This document shows, one piece after another, positions 14,018-20,339 of a DNA stretch of 20,339 nucleotides. Position 1 is the stretch's first letter, and each line of letters begins with the position of its first letter. Location of the stretch: assembly GCA_902492275.1 (NCBI GenBank), contig CABUKW010000047.1:1-20339 (forward strand). The letters are read 5' to 3'. Source of the stretch: an uncultured Peptococcaceae bacterium (GTDB taxonomy: Bacteria > Bacillota > Peptococcia > Peptococcales > Peptococcaceae). The position numbers were made by a program, and so were the translations under genes. The notes under the pieces are model-generated. The model ran no database searches. It was given only the letters and a program-made list of their open reading frames with translations, and was not told the DNA's origin.

Positions 14018-15112
14018 TTACTGTAAACGATACAGCTCTTCCACTTCATCAAGCGCTACAGCTTCTCCACGCATCTCCCGCTTTATCCGGCTCAGATTCC
14101 ATGTTTTATACATAATCCGTTCCCCTTCCACCGTCATATTCCAGTAGTGCAGCGGCAATAAATCCTCCATGCCCTTCAGCATATCCAGCATACGCTGCTC
14201 CATCTGCACTTCCCGGCAGTCAAAGGCCTGCATCATCTCATCACCCAAGGGCTGGTCAAACAATAAATATTCAAAGATACGCTGATGATTATACAGCACC
14301 TCCATCAGATATTGATATACCGTTTGCCTGATGACCTTACTGCCTGCCAAACGGGGTGCCAAAACGATGCTGCGGTGAATTTCCACCAAACGCTCCAAAT
14401 TAGAGGCTACCGCATTGATCATCCGTCGAGCCAGATATAAATCGTCCCGTTCTGTCTTTTCGTCATAGCCCAAGCAGCTGTCTACCGACAATTTATAAAT
14501 ATTGCGAGTCTCCTGAATTTTATCCCGCAAGTTCATTACCCGCTGTTGTACGGCTTCTTTCTCTAAATGGCTTTCTCGCCGCAAATCCTCTACACAATCC
14601 CAATAGAGTTGTTCAAATTCGCTACGCAGCTCATCAATGCTTTCCTGCAAGCGATGCCGGTGCTGGGGGCGAATAATAAAATTCAAACTGAAGCCGATTG
14701 CCAAGCCAATCAAAATCATGCTGATGCGCTGTATAATGGCCGTCTGGAAATTTTCCAACGGCGTTTGCCCAATTAAAATAATGGTGACCAAAAGCAGCAC
14801 AATACTGTCCTTCAAATTTAAGCGCACACACAAAGCAATGGCTAAAATTGCACTGATAGCAATAGCAGTGTAGCTGCCATGAAAATAATAAGCCACAATC
14901 ACCGCCAAGCCGCAGCCAAAAGTAGTAGCAATTAACTGATTTTTGATGGTCGTCATAGAACCTTTCAGAGAAGGCTGCACCGCCACAATGGTGGTGATAG
15001 CCGCCAAGGCGCCATTGGAAAAGTGCAGCAAATCACAAACCCCAAAGGCCAGCCAAATGGCCAGCGCAGTCTTTAACGTACGCATTCCCATGCCCCAATT
15101 ATGATGCTGCAT
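14018..15112 (-). CDS. Aromatic acid exporter (ArAE/FUSC-like) family membrane protein
   Basis: This 364-residue protein has an N-terminal membrane domain of about five or six helices (residues 10-150). It contains FSNGALAAITTIVAVQPSLKGS and GLAIGFSLNFIIRP, typical of the DUF939/ArAE_1 group of Bacillota. A cytosolic helical domain of about 210 residues follows, rich in Glu and Arg (ESIDELRSEFEQLYWD onward). Relatives are annotated as aromatic acid exporters by similarity to E. coli AaeB, but transport has rarely been tested. I start at the ATG at 15112: GGAGG is seven bases upstream, whereas it directly abuts the ATG at 15118. It heads the three-gene cluster ending at 13356. Its promoter is not clear; the only -10-like hexamer upstream is TATACA near 15145. 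Confidence 0.82.
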   Translation of the reverse strand: MQHHNWGMGMRTLKTALAIWLAFGVCDLLHFSNGALAAITTIVAVQPSLKGSMTTIKNQLIATTFGCGLAVIVAYYFHGSYTAIAISAILAIALCVRLNLKDSIVLLLVTIILIGQTPLENFQTAIIQRISMILIGLAIGFSLNFIIRPQHRHRLQESIDELRSEFEQLYWDCVEDLRRESHLEKEAVQQRVMNLRDKIQETRNIYKLSVDSCLGYDEKTERDDLYLARRMINAVASNLERLVEIHRSIVLAPRLAGSKVIRQTVYQYLMEVLYNHQRIFEYLLFDQPLGDEMMQAFDCREVQMEQRMLDMLKGMEDLLPLHYWNMTVEGERIMYKTWNLSRIKREMRGEAVALDEVEELYRLQ

Positions 15113-15209
15113 CTCCATCCCTCCGTTCTGTTCTCTCTATTTGTATATGACATCAAACAAAAAATTCCTTTTTTCCTGAAAAAATTTCTTATCCAACTCC
15201 ACTTGACTA

Positions 15210-15238
15210 TTGACGCTGCCGCAGAGAACGTCTATACT
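15210..15238 (+). promoter_or_regulatory. Promoter for trmL
   Basis: -35 TTGACG (15210-15215), a 17-base spacer and -10 TATACT (15233-15238) predict a start near 15245, about 65 bases before trmL. It lies in the divergent gap 15113-15309 shared with the exporter-like gene. Confidence 0.8.
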
Positions 15239-15309
15239 GCTAAAGAACATTTTTCTCTTACGAGTATGACATTTTTATCTTTCTGACTAGAAAAGAGGCG
15301 TTTTCTTTT

Positions 15310-15777
15310 ATGTTTCATATTGTTTTAGTAGAACCGGAAATTCCGGCAAACACCGGCAACATCTCCCGCACCTGCGCCATCACCGGCTGTTCGCTGCATC
15401 TGGTAAAACCGTTGGGCTTTTCCATCGACGACAAACATCTCAAACGGGCCGGTTTGGATTACTGGCATCTGCTGGATTTACACATTTACGAAAGCCTGGA
15501 CGAATTCTTAGCCCAGCACGGCGATAAGCGGTTATTTTTAGCCACCACCAAAGCCAGCCAACATTATGACGAAGTACAGTTCCAGGATGGCGATTTTATT
15601 GTGTTCGGCAAAGAAACTGCCGGTCTGCCCCAACATATGCATGACCGTTATTCGAATACCCGTATCAAAATTCCTATGCTGGATAATGCCGCTGCCCGTT
15701 CGCTCAATCTTTCCAATTCTGCCGCTATTATTTTGTATGAAGCCTTGCGGCAAACCGGTTTTCCCGGTTTAAAATAA
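15310..15777 (+). CDS. trmL: tRNA (cytidine(34)-2'-O)-methyltransferase
   Basis: This 155-residue SPOUT-class (trefoil knot) methyltransferase uses S-adenosylmethionine to methylate the ribose of the wobble base in certain tRNA-Leu species. The N-terminal signature LVEPEIPANTGNISRTC (6-22) and the knot segments IVFGKETAGLP and DNAAARSLNLSNSAAIILYE are characteristic of TrmL/CspR. Length is typical. The start ATG at 15310 follows a modest AAGAGG site about 11 bases upstream. It is a single gene with its own promoter; a second promoter begins 65 bases after its stop, so it is separate from the ABC-F gene. I see no obvious terminator right after it. Confidence 0.94.
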   Translation: MFHIVLVEPEIPANTGNISRTCAITGCSLHLVKPLGFSIDDKHLKRAGLDYWHLLDLHIYESLDEFLAQHGDKRLFLATTKASQHYDEVQFQDGDFIVFGKETAGLPQHMHDRYSNTRIKIPMLDNAAARSLNLSNSAAIILYEALRQTGFPGLK

Positions 15778-15841
15778 TCCATTGGACCAGAATTTGCTGT
15801 TCCTGCAAAACTGCTTTTGCATAAAACGGTTTTTGAAACAC

Positions 15842-15870
15842 TTGACATCTGCCGTACAAACAATTAAAAT
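15842..15870 (+). promoter_or_regulatory. Promoter of the ABC-F leader
   Basis: A perfect -35 TTGACA (15842-15847), a 17-base spacer and a -10 TAAAAT (15865-15870) predict a start near 15877, about 320 bases ahead of the ABC-F start codon. Confidence 0.83.
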
Positions 15871-15925
15871 ATAGGACAAACAGAATTGACCTGTTTGTTA
15901 TGCTGATAGGATTTGAGGTGGGAAG

Positions 15926-15934
15926 ATGAAGTAA
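15926..15934 (+). CDS. Putative two-codon leader ORF (Met-Lys-stop)
   Basis: ATG AAG TAA follows GAGGTG (15915-15920) at five bases, a good ribosome site with no longer ORF to serve. An overlapping nine-codon ORF without a ribosome site (15900-15929, MLIGFEVGR) ends on the same ATGA. Its place between the leader hairpin and the first terminator fits a ribosome-stalling sensor. It may also be chance. Confidence 0.35.
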   Translation: MK

Positions 15935-15953
15935 GCTTTCTTGCAACCCAAAA

Positions 15954-16018
15954 ACAACAACTAGAACAGTTCGTTCATACAAGGGATGGGGTTCCCTTAT
16001 TTTGTTGTTGTCTTTTTT
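15954..16018 (+). terminator. First terminator hairpin in the ABC-F leader
   Basis: ACAACAAC (15954-15961) pairs with GTTGTTGT (16004-16011). The loop contains a second helix, AAGGGA with TCCCTT (15981-15998). A run of six T residues follows (16013-16018). It is about 20 bases after the two-codon ORF. Confidence 0.7.
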
Positions 16019-16117
16019 GCAGGAAAGTAATACGCGTCTTCCGTTTTTCGACCAATCTGCACGAATACTGCTTTTATGTTTGTATGCAGTCATTCATTGG
16101 TTTCCTTCTGTTCGAAA

Positions 16118-16150
16118 AGCCGTAGGATATTCTTTCCTGCGGCTATTTTC
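16118..16150 (+). terminator. Second terminator-like hairpin before the ABC-F gene
   Basis: AGCCGTAGG (16118-16126) pairs with CCTGCGGCT (16136-16144), nine pairs including one G-U. ATTTTCTTT follows. It lies 50 bases before the start codon; the broken T-run makes it a weaker terminator than the first. Confidence 0.62.
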
Positions 16151-16199
16151 TTTGTGCAAAATTATCTGGCACAACTGAACTTCGAAGGAGGAATATGAA

Positions 16200-17699
16200 A
16201 TGTCGCAGATTCAAATTAATGATTTAACTTTTACCTATGAAAACAGCTATACGCCTGTCTTTGAGCACGTATCACTGCAATTGGATACCAACTGGAAATT
16301 AGGTTTTACCGGACGCAATGGCCGCGGTAAAACGACCTTCTGCAAGCTGCTGACCGGAGAATACCCCTACAGTGGCATCATCTCCACGCCAGTACAATTT
16401 GATTATTTCCCTTTTCCTGTACCGGAGCCTTACAGATTGGTACTGGACTTATTGGAAGAATTGGCCCCGCAAGCACAGCAGTGGCAGTTCCGCAAAGAGC
16501 TGACGCTGTTGGAAGTATCTGACGATGTACTTTATCAGCCCTTTGCCACGCTATCCAACGGCCAACAAACCAAAGTATTGCTGGCGGCGTTATTTTTGCG
16601 GGAAAATCAGTTTTTGCTGATTGACGAGCCTACCAATCATCTGGACCAATGGGGTCGGCAAATCGTCAGCCGTTATTTAAATGGCAAACAAGGGTTTTTG
16701 TTGATTTCCCACGACCGTCAATTTTTGGATGGCTGTATCGACCATATTCTGTCCATCAATAAAACCAATCTGGAATTGCAGGAGGGCAATTTCAGCTCCT
16801 GGTATGCCAATCAACAGCGGCAGGAGCAATTTGAACGAACTCAGCAAACCCGGCTGAAAAAAGAAATCCAGCAACTGCAGCAGTCGGCCAAACGCACCGC
16901 CCATTGGTCCGACCAGGTAGAAGCCAGCAAAAAAGGGGCCCACAATGGCGATTCCAAGCCCGACCGGGGGTATATTGGCCACAAAGCGGCCAAAATGATG
17001 CAGCGTTCCAAAACATTAGAGCAGCGACAGCAGAAAGCCATCACAGAAAAAGCGGCGCTGCTGCAAAATGCAGAACGATTTGACGTGCTGAAACTCTCCA
17101 CCCTGCCCGCGCCGGCCCAACAACTGGTATGGCTGCGGGAGGTAGCCATACGCTACGATGGCACAATCGTCAATCAGCCTGTCAGCTTTGAGATAACTGC
17201 CGGCGACCGGATTGCGCTGCAAGGCCCCAACGGCTGCGGAAAATCCAGTCTGTTGAAAGTGATTTTAGGGGAGCCGCTGCAATACACCGGCAGCATAGAG
17301 CGCAACAGCCGCTTAAAAGTCTCTTACATCAGCCAAAGCACTGCACACCTACAGGGAACGCTGCAAAACTATGCTCATCAACAGCAAATTGACTTGAGTC
17401 AATTTTTTGCCATTTTGAACAAGCTGGATTTTTCCCGCAATCAGCTAGAACAGCCTATGCAGACCTACAGCATGGGCCAAAAGAAAAAAGTATTATTGGC
17501 CGCCAGTCTCTGTCAGCAAGCCCATCTCTACATCTGGGATGAGCCACTCAACTACATGGATATCTATTCCCGCTTTCAACTGGAGGATGTCCTTCTGCAC
17601 TTCGAGCCTACTCTTTTATTTGTAGAGCATGACCAGCAGTTTGTTGAAAAAATTGCCACCAAAACAGTAGCCTTGGCGAAAGCCTACGTGGATTTGTAA
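16200..17699 (+). CDS. ABC-F ribosome-protection ATPase, Lsa-like
   Basis: This 499-residue soluble protein has two ABC ATPase domains and no membrane segment. Domain 1 has Walker A GRNGRGKTT (38-46), signature LSNGQ (119-123), Walker B LLIDEP and SHD. The inter-domain linker (about 205-300) is Gln/Lys-rich with SKPDRGYIGHKAAKMMQRSK. Domain 2 has GPNGCGKSS (343-351), YSMGQ (about 424), LYIWDEP and VEHDQ. The linker, the YSMGQKKKVLLAASL run and the WDEPLNYMD motif resemble the Lsa group. Those members bind the ribosomal E site and dislodge lincosamides, pleuromutilins and streptogramin A. Resistance is inferred, not shown; housekeeping ABC-F roles remain possible. The ATG at 16200 follows AAGGAGG by eight bases. 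The regulated-looking leader supports an inducible resistance factor. Confidence 0.88.
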   Translation: MSQIQINDLTFTYENSYTPVFEHVSLQLDTNWKLGFTGRNGRGKTTFCKLLTGEYPYSGIISTPVQFDYFPFPVPEPYRLVLDLLEELAPQAQQWQFRKELTLLEVSDDVLYQPFATLSNGQQTKVLLAALFLRENQFLLIDEPTNHLDQWGRQIVSRYLNGKQGFLLISHDRQFLDGCIDHILSINKTNLELQEGNFSSWYANQQRQEQFERTQQTRLKKEIQQLQQSAKRTAHWSDQVEASKKGAHNGDSKPDRGYIGHKAAKMMQRSKTLEQRQQKAITEKAALLQNAERFDVLKLSTLPAPAQQLVWLREVAIRYDGTIVNQPVSFEITAGDRIALQGPNGCGKSSLLKVILGEPLQYTGSIERNSRLKVSYISQSTAHLQGTLQNYAHQQQIDLSQFFAILNKLDFSRNQLEQPMQTYSMGQKKKVLLAASLCQQAHLYIWDEPLNYMDIYSRFQLEDVLLHFEPTLLFVEHDQQFVEKIATKTVALAKAYVDL

Positions 17700-17722
17700 A
17701 AGATAACATCCCATTAACCAAT

Positions 17723-17773
17723 AAAAAAGCTGCCCTATTGACGCGTTTTCATTCGCCAATGGGACAGCTTTTT
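17723..17773. terminator. Shared terminator between the ABC-F gene and rpe
   Basis: AAAAAGCTG (left arm, followed by CCCTATTG) pairs with CAATGGGA-CAGCTTTTT (right arm) with small bulges. This gives an A-run at one end and a T-run at the other, so it can work for both convergent genes. It lies 23 bases after the ABC-F stop and 28 bases after the rpe stop. Confidence 0.8.
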
Positions 17774-17801
17774 CCACGAACACAACATAAACAAATCTTT
17801 T

Positions 17802-18443
17802 TCAACCGCGTAATGCTGCAATGGCCGCTTTGCGGTCTGGCTTGCCAAATACTGCCGAACCAGCCACCAGCACATTGGCGCCGGCGGCTATCACCAGCGG
17901 CGCCGTTTGCGCTGTAATACCGCCGTCAACCTCAATCAAAGGCTGTACCTGCTGCGCCGCACACATGGCCGATAGCTGCTCCAGCTTAGGCACAATGTTA
18001 ATAAATTTCTGACCGCCAAAGCCCGGGTTCACACTCATCAACAAAACCAAATCCAGCTCCGGCAAAATATAATCCAACACATGCAACGAAGTGGCCGGAT
18101 TTAGTGCTACACCGGCCTTTTTTCCTGCAGCATGGATAGATTGAATGGTGCGGTGCAAATGGGTACATGCTTCCCCATGAACCACAAGCAAATCGGCACC
18201 ACTTTCCGCAAAAGCGCCGATATATTGGTCTGGATTTTCAATCATCAAATGCACATCGAAAAACAGCTCGCTATGGGGCCGCAGGGCTTTGATCAAACCT
18301 GGTCCAAAGGTGATATTGGGCACAAAGTGACCGTCCATCACATCCAGATGGAGCCAATCGGCGCCGCCTGCTTCAATATCTTGCACTTCTTCCTGTAAAC
18401 GGCTGAAATCTGCCGATAATAACGATGGGGCAATTTTTAGCAT
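17802..18443 (-). CDS. rpe: Ribulose-phosphate 3-epimerase
   Basis: This 213-residue TIM-barrel enzyme interconverts ribulose-5-phosphate and xylulose-5-phosphate in the pentose phosphate pathway. The N-terminal IAPSLLSADF and WLHLDVMDGHFVPNITFG are signatures of the family. The metal/catalytic residues are H32, D34, H65 and D173, in HLDVMDG, FDVHLM and EVDGG. The phosphate loop is VNPGFGGQKF (138-147). The gene begins one base after the rsgA stop, with AGGAG inside the rsgA end, so the two are translationally coupled. The kinase-rsgA-rpe order is common in Bacillota. Confidence 0.97.
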   Translation of the reverse strand: MLKIAPSLLSADFSRLQEEVQDIEAGGADWLHLDVMDGHFVPNITFGPGLIKALRPHSELFFDVHLMIENPDQYIGAFAESGADLLVVHGEACTHLHRTIQSIHAAGKKAGVALNPATSLHVLDYILPELDLVLLMSVNPGFGGQKFINIVPKLEQLSAMCAAQQVQPLIEVDGGITAQTAPLVIAAGANVLVAGSAVFGKPDRKAAIAALRG

Positions 18444-18444
18444 C

Positions 18445-19347
18445 TCAGTAACTCCTCTCTTGTTGCATGACCTCTTCCAAAAAGGCTAAATAGTTGTCAT
18501 AACGGCTCTGGGCAAGTTCTCCCCGCGCCAGTGCTTCCTTGACCGCACAAGCAGGCTCGCTCTTGTGCATACAAGTAGCAAAACGGCACTCACCCAACCG
18601 AGATAAAAACTCTGGAAACAGTCGGCACAATTCTTCCCGCTTGATATCCTCCGGTAGCTGTAAAGAACTAAAGCCGGGCGTATCGGCCAATAACGTATTA
18701 GCATCCAGTTGGAACAGCTCTACATGGCGGGTGGTGTGCCGTCCCCGCTTGAGCTTCTCGCTGATTTCTCCGGTAGCCAGCTGCCATTGATCGCTGATGG
18801 CATTGATCAAGCTGGACTTGCCCACGCCCGAATTGCCGGCCAGCACAGAAAATTTCCCCTGCAAAGCAGCCTTTACCTCTGCCACGCCCTCTCCCGTCAC
18901 CGTACTGCACAAAAAGACGGGAAACCCTGCAGGCCGGTAGATGTCCAGCAGCCGCTGCTGTTCCTCCTGGCTGACCAAATCACACTTATTGAAACAAATC
19001 ACCGGCTGAATGTCGTTCCACACGGCAAACACCGTTAAGCGGTCTATCAGCCGCAAATCGGGCAACGGATCATACAGTGCCGCCAAAATCACCAGCTGAT
19101 CCAAATTGGCCACCGGTGGCCGCAATAATTCATTTTTGCGGGGCAGCACCGTTTCGATGGCGCCGGTCTGCGCCCCAGCCACGCTGAAAAGCACCTTATC
19201 ACCGGGCAGAAACTTCACGTTTTTCTTGCGGTTTTTCCCCCGCAGCGAGCATTCATAGAGCAGGCCGTCACAGGCTACATAGTAAAAACCGCTGTAGCCC
19301 TTGACGATGGTCCCCTCCCGCAATGCTTCGGTTATATCCAATTCCAT
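18445..19347 (-). CDS. rsgA: Ribosome small-subunit-dependent GTPase A
   Basis: This 300-residue circularly permuted GTPase checks late 30S assembly. An OB-fold covers residues 1-75. The GTPase motifs come in permuted order: G4 NKCD (120-123), then G1 GNSGVGKSS (171-179), then G3 DTPG (222-225). A C-terminal zinc site follows with C254, C259, H261 and C267. The ATG at 19347 follows GGAG by eight bases; the frame is open 42 codons further but that overlaps the end of the kinase gene in another frame. It begins 25 bases after the PASTA kinase stop and ends one base before rpe, an operon arrangement. In other Bacillota the neighbouring kinase can phosphorylate RsgA; that link is inference here. 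Confidence 0.97.
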   Translation of the reverse strand: MELDITEALREGTIVKGYSGFYYVACDGLLYECSLRGKNRKKNVKFLPGDKVLFSVAGAQTGAIETVLPRKNELLRPPVANLDQLVILAALYDPLPDLRLIDRLTVFAVWNDIQPVICFNKCDLVSQEEQQRLLDIYRPAGFPVFLCSTVTGEGVAEVKAALQGKFSVLAGNSGVGKSSLINAISDQWQLATGEISEKLKRGRHTTRHVELFQLDANTLLADTPGFSSLQLPEDIKREELCRLFPEFLSRLGECRFATCMHKSEPACAVKEALARGELAQSRYDNYLAFLEEVMQQERSY

Positions 19348-19372
19348 AGGCTGAACTCCAAATCGTTTCTGA

Positions 19373-20339
19373 CTAATATTCTTTACTCCAGATTTCCTCT
19401 CCGTTGCAGGTGATAACGATCTTCCCTGCCCCGTGATATAAGAAGGATTGCTGCACCCGTTCGCCGGCCACACACTCCTTCTGATAAATCACCGAGGTAC
19501 CGGCAGTGTCGGTCAGCGTGGCCACCACCGTACCGTCCTCCGGTATGATTAGCTCAAACTGGGCCGACAATTCTTCTGGACCTGTACTTACTGTGAAATT
19601 GACAGTAGTGCCTTCGGCTACACTGCTTCCTGCCGCCAGTTGTTGCTCCATAACAATATTATCCGCATATTTTTCGCTGCTGGATTCTGTTACTTCCCCT
19701 CTCAAATTTGCCGCCGCCAGCGCCTTGCGGGCTTCCTCCAGCGATTTCCCCACCAAGGACGGAACGCTGGTCATCACAACCTCCGGCTCGGCCTTTTCAT
19801 TGATGATAAGATTTACCTTAGTGCCGGCCGTTACCGTTTCCCCTTGTCCAATGGACTGATAAATGACCACGTCCACCGGCTGGTTACTGTCGGTGGCTTT
19901 GGTCACTTCGCCCACCTCCAGGCCTTCATTTTCCAGCGCAATCCGAGCCTCCTGCTCTGTTTTGCCGCTCAAATCGGGCACAGTCACTTCATTGGAGCCT
20001 AGGCTGACCACCACCGTCACCTCACGGCCTTCCTTCACCTTGGTTTCGGCCTTTGGCAACTGACTGATAATATGATCTTTTTCAATCTCAGCGTCATAAA
20101 CCTCATCTTCTACTTTAATTTTCAAAGAGTTTTCACTGAGCAATTCTTCCGCTTCCAGCAAGGTTTTATCCCGCAAATCGGGCACAGTCACCTCGTCGCG
20201 GCTCAAAAAGCCCTGTACGGCCCAAAAGCTGGCCAAAAACAACAGCACTGCCGCCACCACCAAAATCAACACGTTTTTCTTTTTGGTTTTCCGCTTTCCG
20301 GTTCCAGACGTTCCTTCTTCCAGATAGCCATGCTTCATC
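19373..20339 (-). CDS. PASTA-domain Ser/Thr protein kinase, C-terminal part (partial)
   Basis: The frame runs off the right edge; the Met at 20338 is probably internal. What is visible is a basic juxtamembrane stretch (GKRKTKKKN), one transmembrane helix (residues 23-43 from that Met) and three PASTA repeats. The repeats cover about 50-113, 118-180 and 190-252, each opening VPDL or VPSL. A ~65-residue beta-rich C-terminal domain follows. This is the extracellular half of a PrkC/Stk1-type receptor kinase, which senses peptidoglycan fragments or lipid II and signals cell-wall state or growth. The kinase domain would lie beyond the window, so kinase identity is inferred from the architecture and from rsgA-rpe downstream. 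A penicillin-binding protein with PASTA repeats is less likely because no transpeptidase precedes the helix. Confidence 0.88.
   Translation of the reverse strand, partial: MKHGYLEEGTSGTGKRKTKKKNVLILVVAAVLLFLASFWAVQGFLSRDEVTVPDLRDKTLLEAEELLSENSLKIKVEDEVYDAEIEKDHIISQLPKAETKVKEGREVTVVVSLGSNEVTVPDLSGKTEQEARIALENEGLEVGEVTKATDSNQPVDVVIYQSIGQGETVTAGTKVNLIINEKAEPEVVMTSVPSLVGKSLEEARKALAAANLRGEVTESSSEKYADNIVMEQQLAAGSSVAEGTTVNFTVSTGPEELSAQFELIIPEDGTVVATLTDTAGTSVIYQKECVAGERVQQSFLYHGAGKIVITCNGEEIWSKEY

Larger units (their letters stand above)
15877..16153 (+). promoter_or_regulatory. Structured attenuating leader of the ABC-F gene
   Basis: The long untranslated leader holds, in order, an 8-bp hairpin (15876-15883 with 15891-15898), a Shine-Dalgarno plus two-codon ORF (15915-15934) and a first terminator hairpin (15954-16018). 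A long bipartite hairpin follows (16051-16056 with 16096-16101, and 16063-16071 with 16086-16095), then a second terminator-like hairpin (16118-16150) just before the gene's ribosome site. Leaders with a short ORF and terminator are known to induce ABC-F resistance genes when antibiotics stall the ribosome. That function is inferred here from this layout and was not derived from a known homologous leader. Confidence 0.68.

Noticed and set aside
15913..16125. A 70-codon plus-strand open frame upstream of the ABC-F gene
   Set aside because: It starts at a TTG with no ribosome site, and its codons run through both terminator hairpins; its composition (CCCLFC, many aromatic residues) is not protein-like.
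1..20339. Mobile elements, CRISPR arrays, tRNA or rRNA genes
   Set aside because: I saw no transposase, integrase, direct-repeat array, tRNA cloverleaf or rRNA sequence on either strand.

Overview
This window is ordinary-looking chromosome from a member of the Bacillota (Firmicutes) with mid-range GC. The evidence is a lysine riboswitch over dap genes, an infC-rpmI-rplT operon behind an L20-type leader, a T-box ahead of thrS, a YlmC/YmxH-type PRC-barrel protein, and a PASTA kinase-rsgA-rpe cluster. A glutaminyl-tRNA synthetase and a fused FeoA-FeoB fit an anaerobic Clostridia or Negativicutes member, but genus or class cannot be fixed from the sequence alone. I see no insertion sequence, prophage, CRISPR array, tRNA or rRNA.

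Layout, left to right. Positions 1-2450 (minus strand): a sigma-A promoter, a lysine riboswitch with terminator, then dapB, asd and the first 40 codons of dapA, forming a lysine/diaminopimelate operon. Positions 2474-4284 (minus): a small DUF1294 membrane protein, and the translation operon infC-rpmI-rplT behind a promoter and an attenuating leader; infC appears to start at AUU. Positions 4350-7041 (minus): a large secreted M28-family lipoprotein peptidase, preceded by a ~440-base transcription unit with promoter, many nested helices, an intrinsic terminator and no credible ORF. This is a candidate non-coding RNA. Positions 7082-9315 (minus): thrS under a threonine T-box.

Positions 9462-11528 (plus): a FeoA-FeoB ferrous iron transporter, convergent with glnS (11603-13264, minus) across a shared bidirectional terminator. 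Positions 13356-15112 (minus): a three-gene cluster of an aromatic-acid-exporter-like membrane protein, an unrecognised small membrane protein and a PRC-barrel protein. Divergent from it, trmL (15310-15777, plus). Positions 15842-17699 (plus): an Lsa-type ABC-F ribosome-protection ATPase behind a ~320-base leader with its own promoter, a two-codon upstream ORF and two terminator-like hairpins. Positions 17802-20339 (minus): the PASTA half of a Ser/Thr kinase (cut by the window edge), rsgA and rpe, closely packed.

Regulation by premature transcription termination recurs: lysine riboswitch, L20 leader, T-box, a likely ribosome-sensing ABC-F leader, and possibly the unassigned structured RNA. 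The two items most worth follow-up are the unassigned RNA at about 6569-7006 and the ABC-F leader at about 15877-16153.
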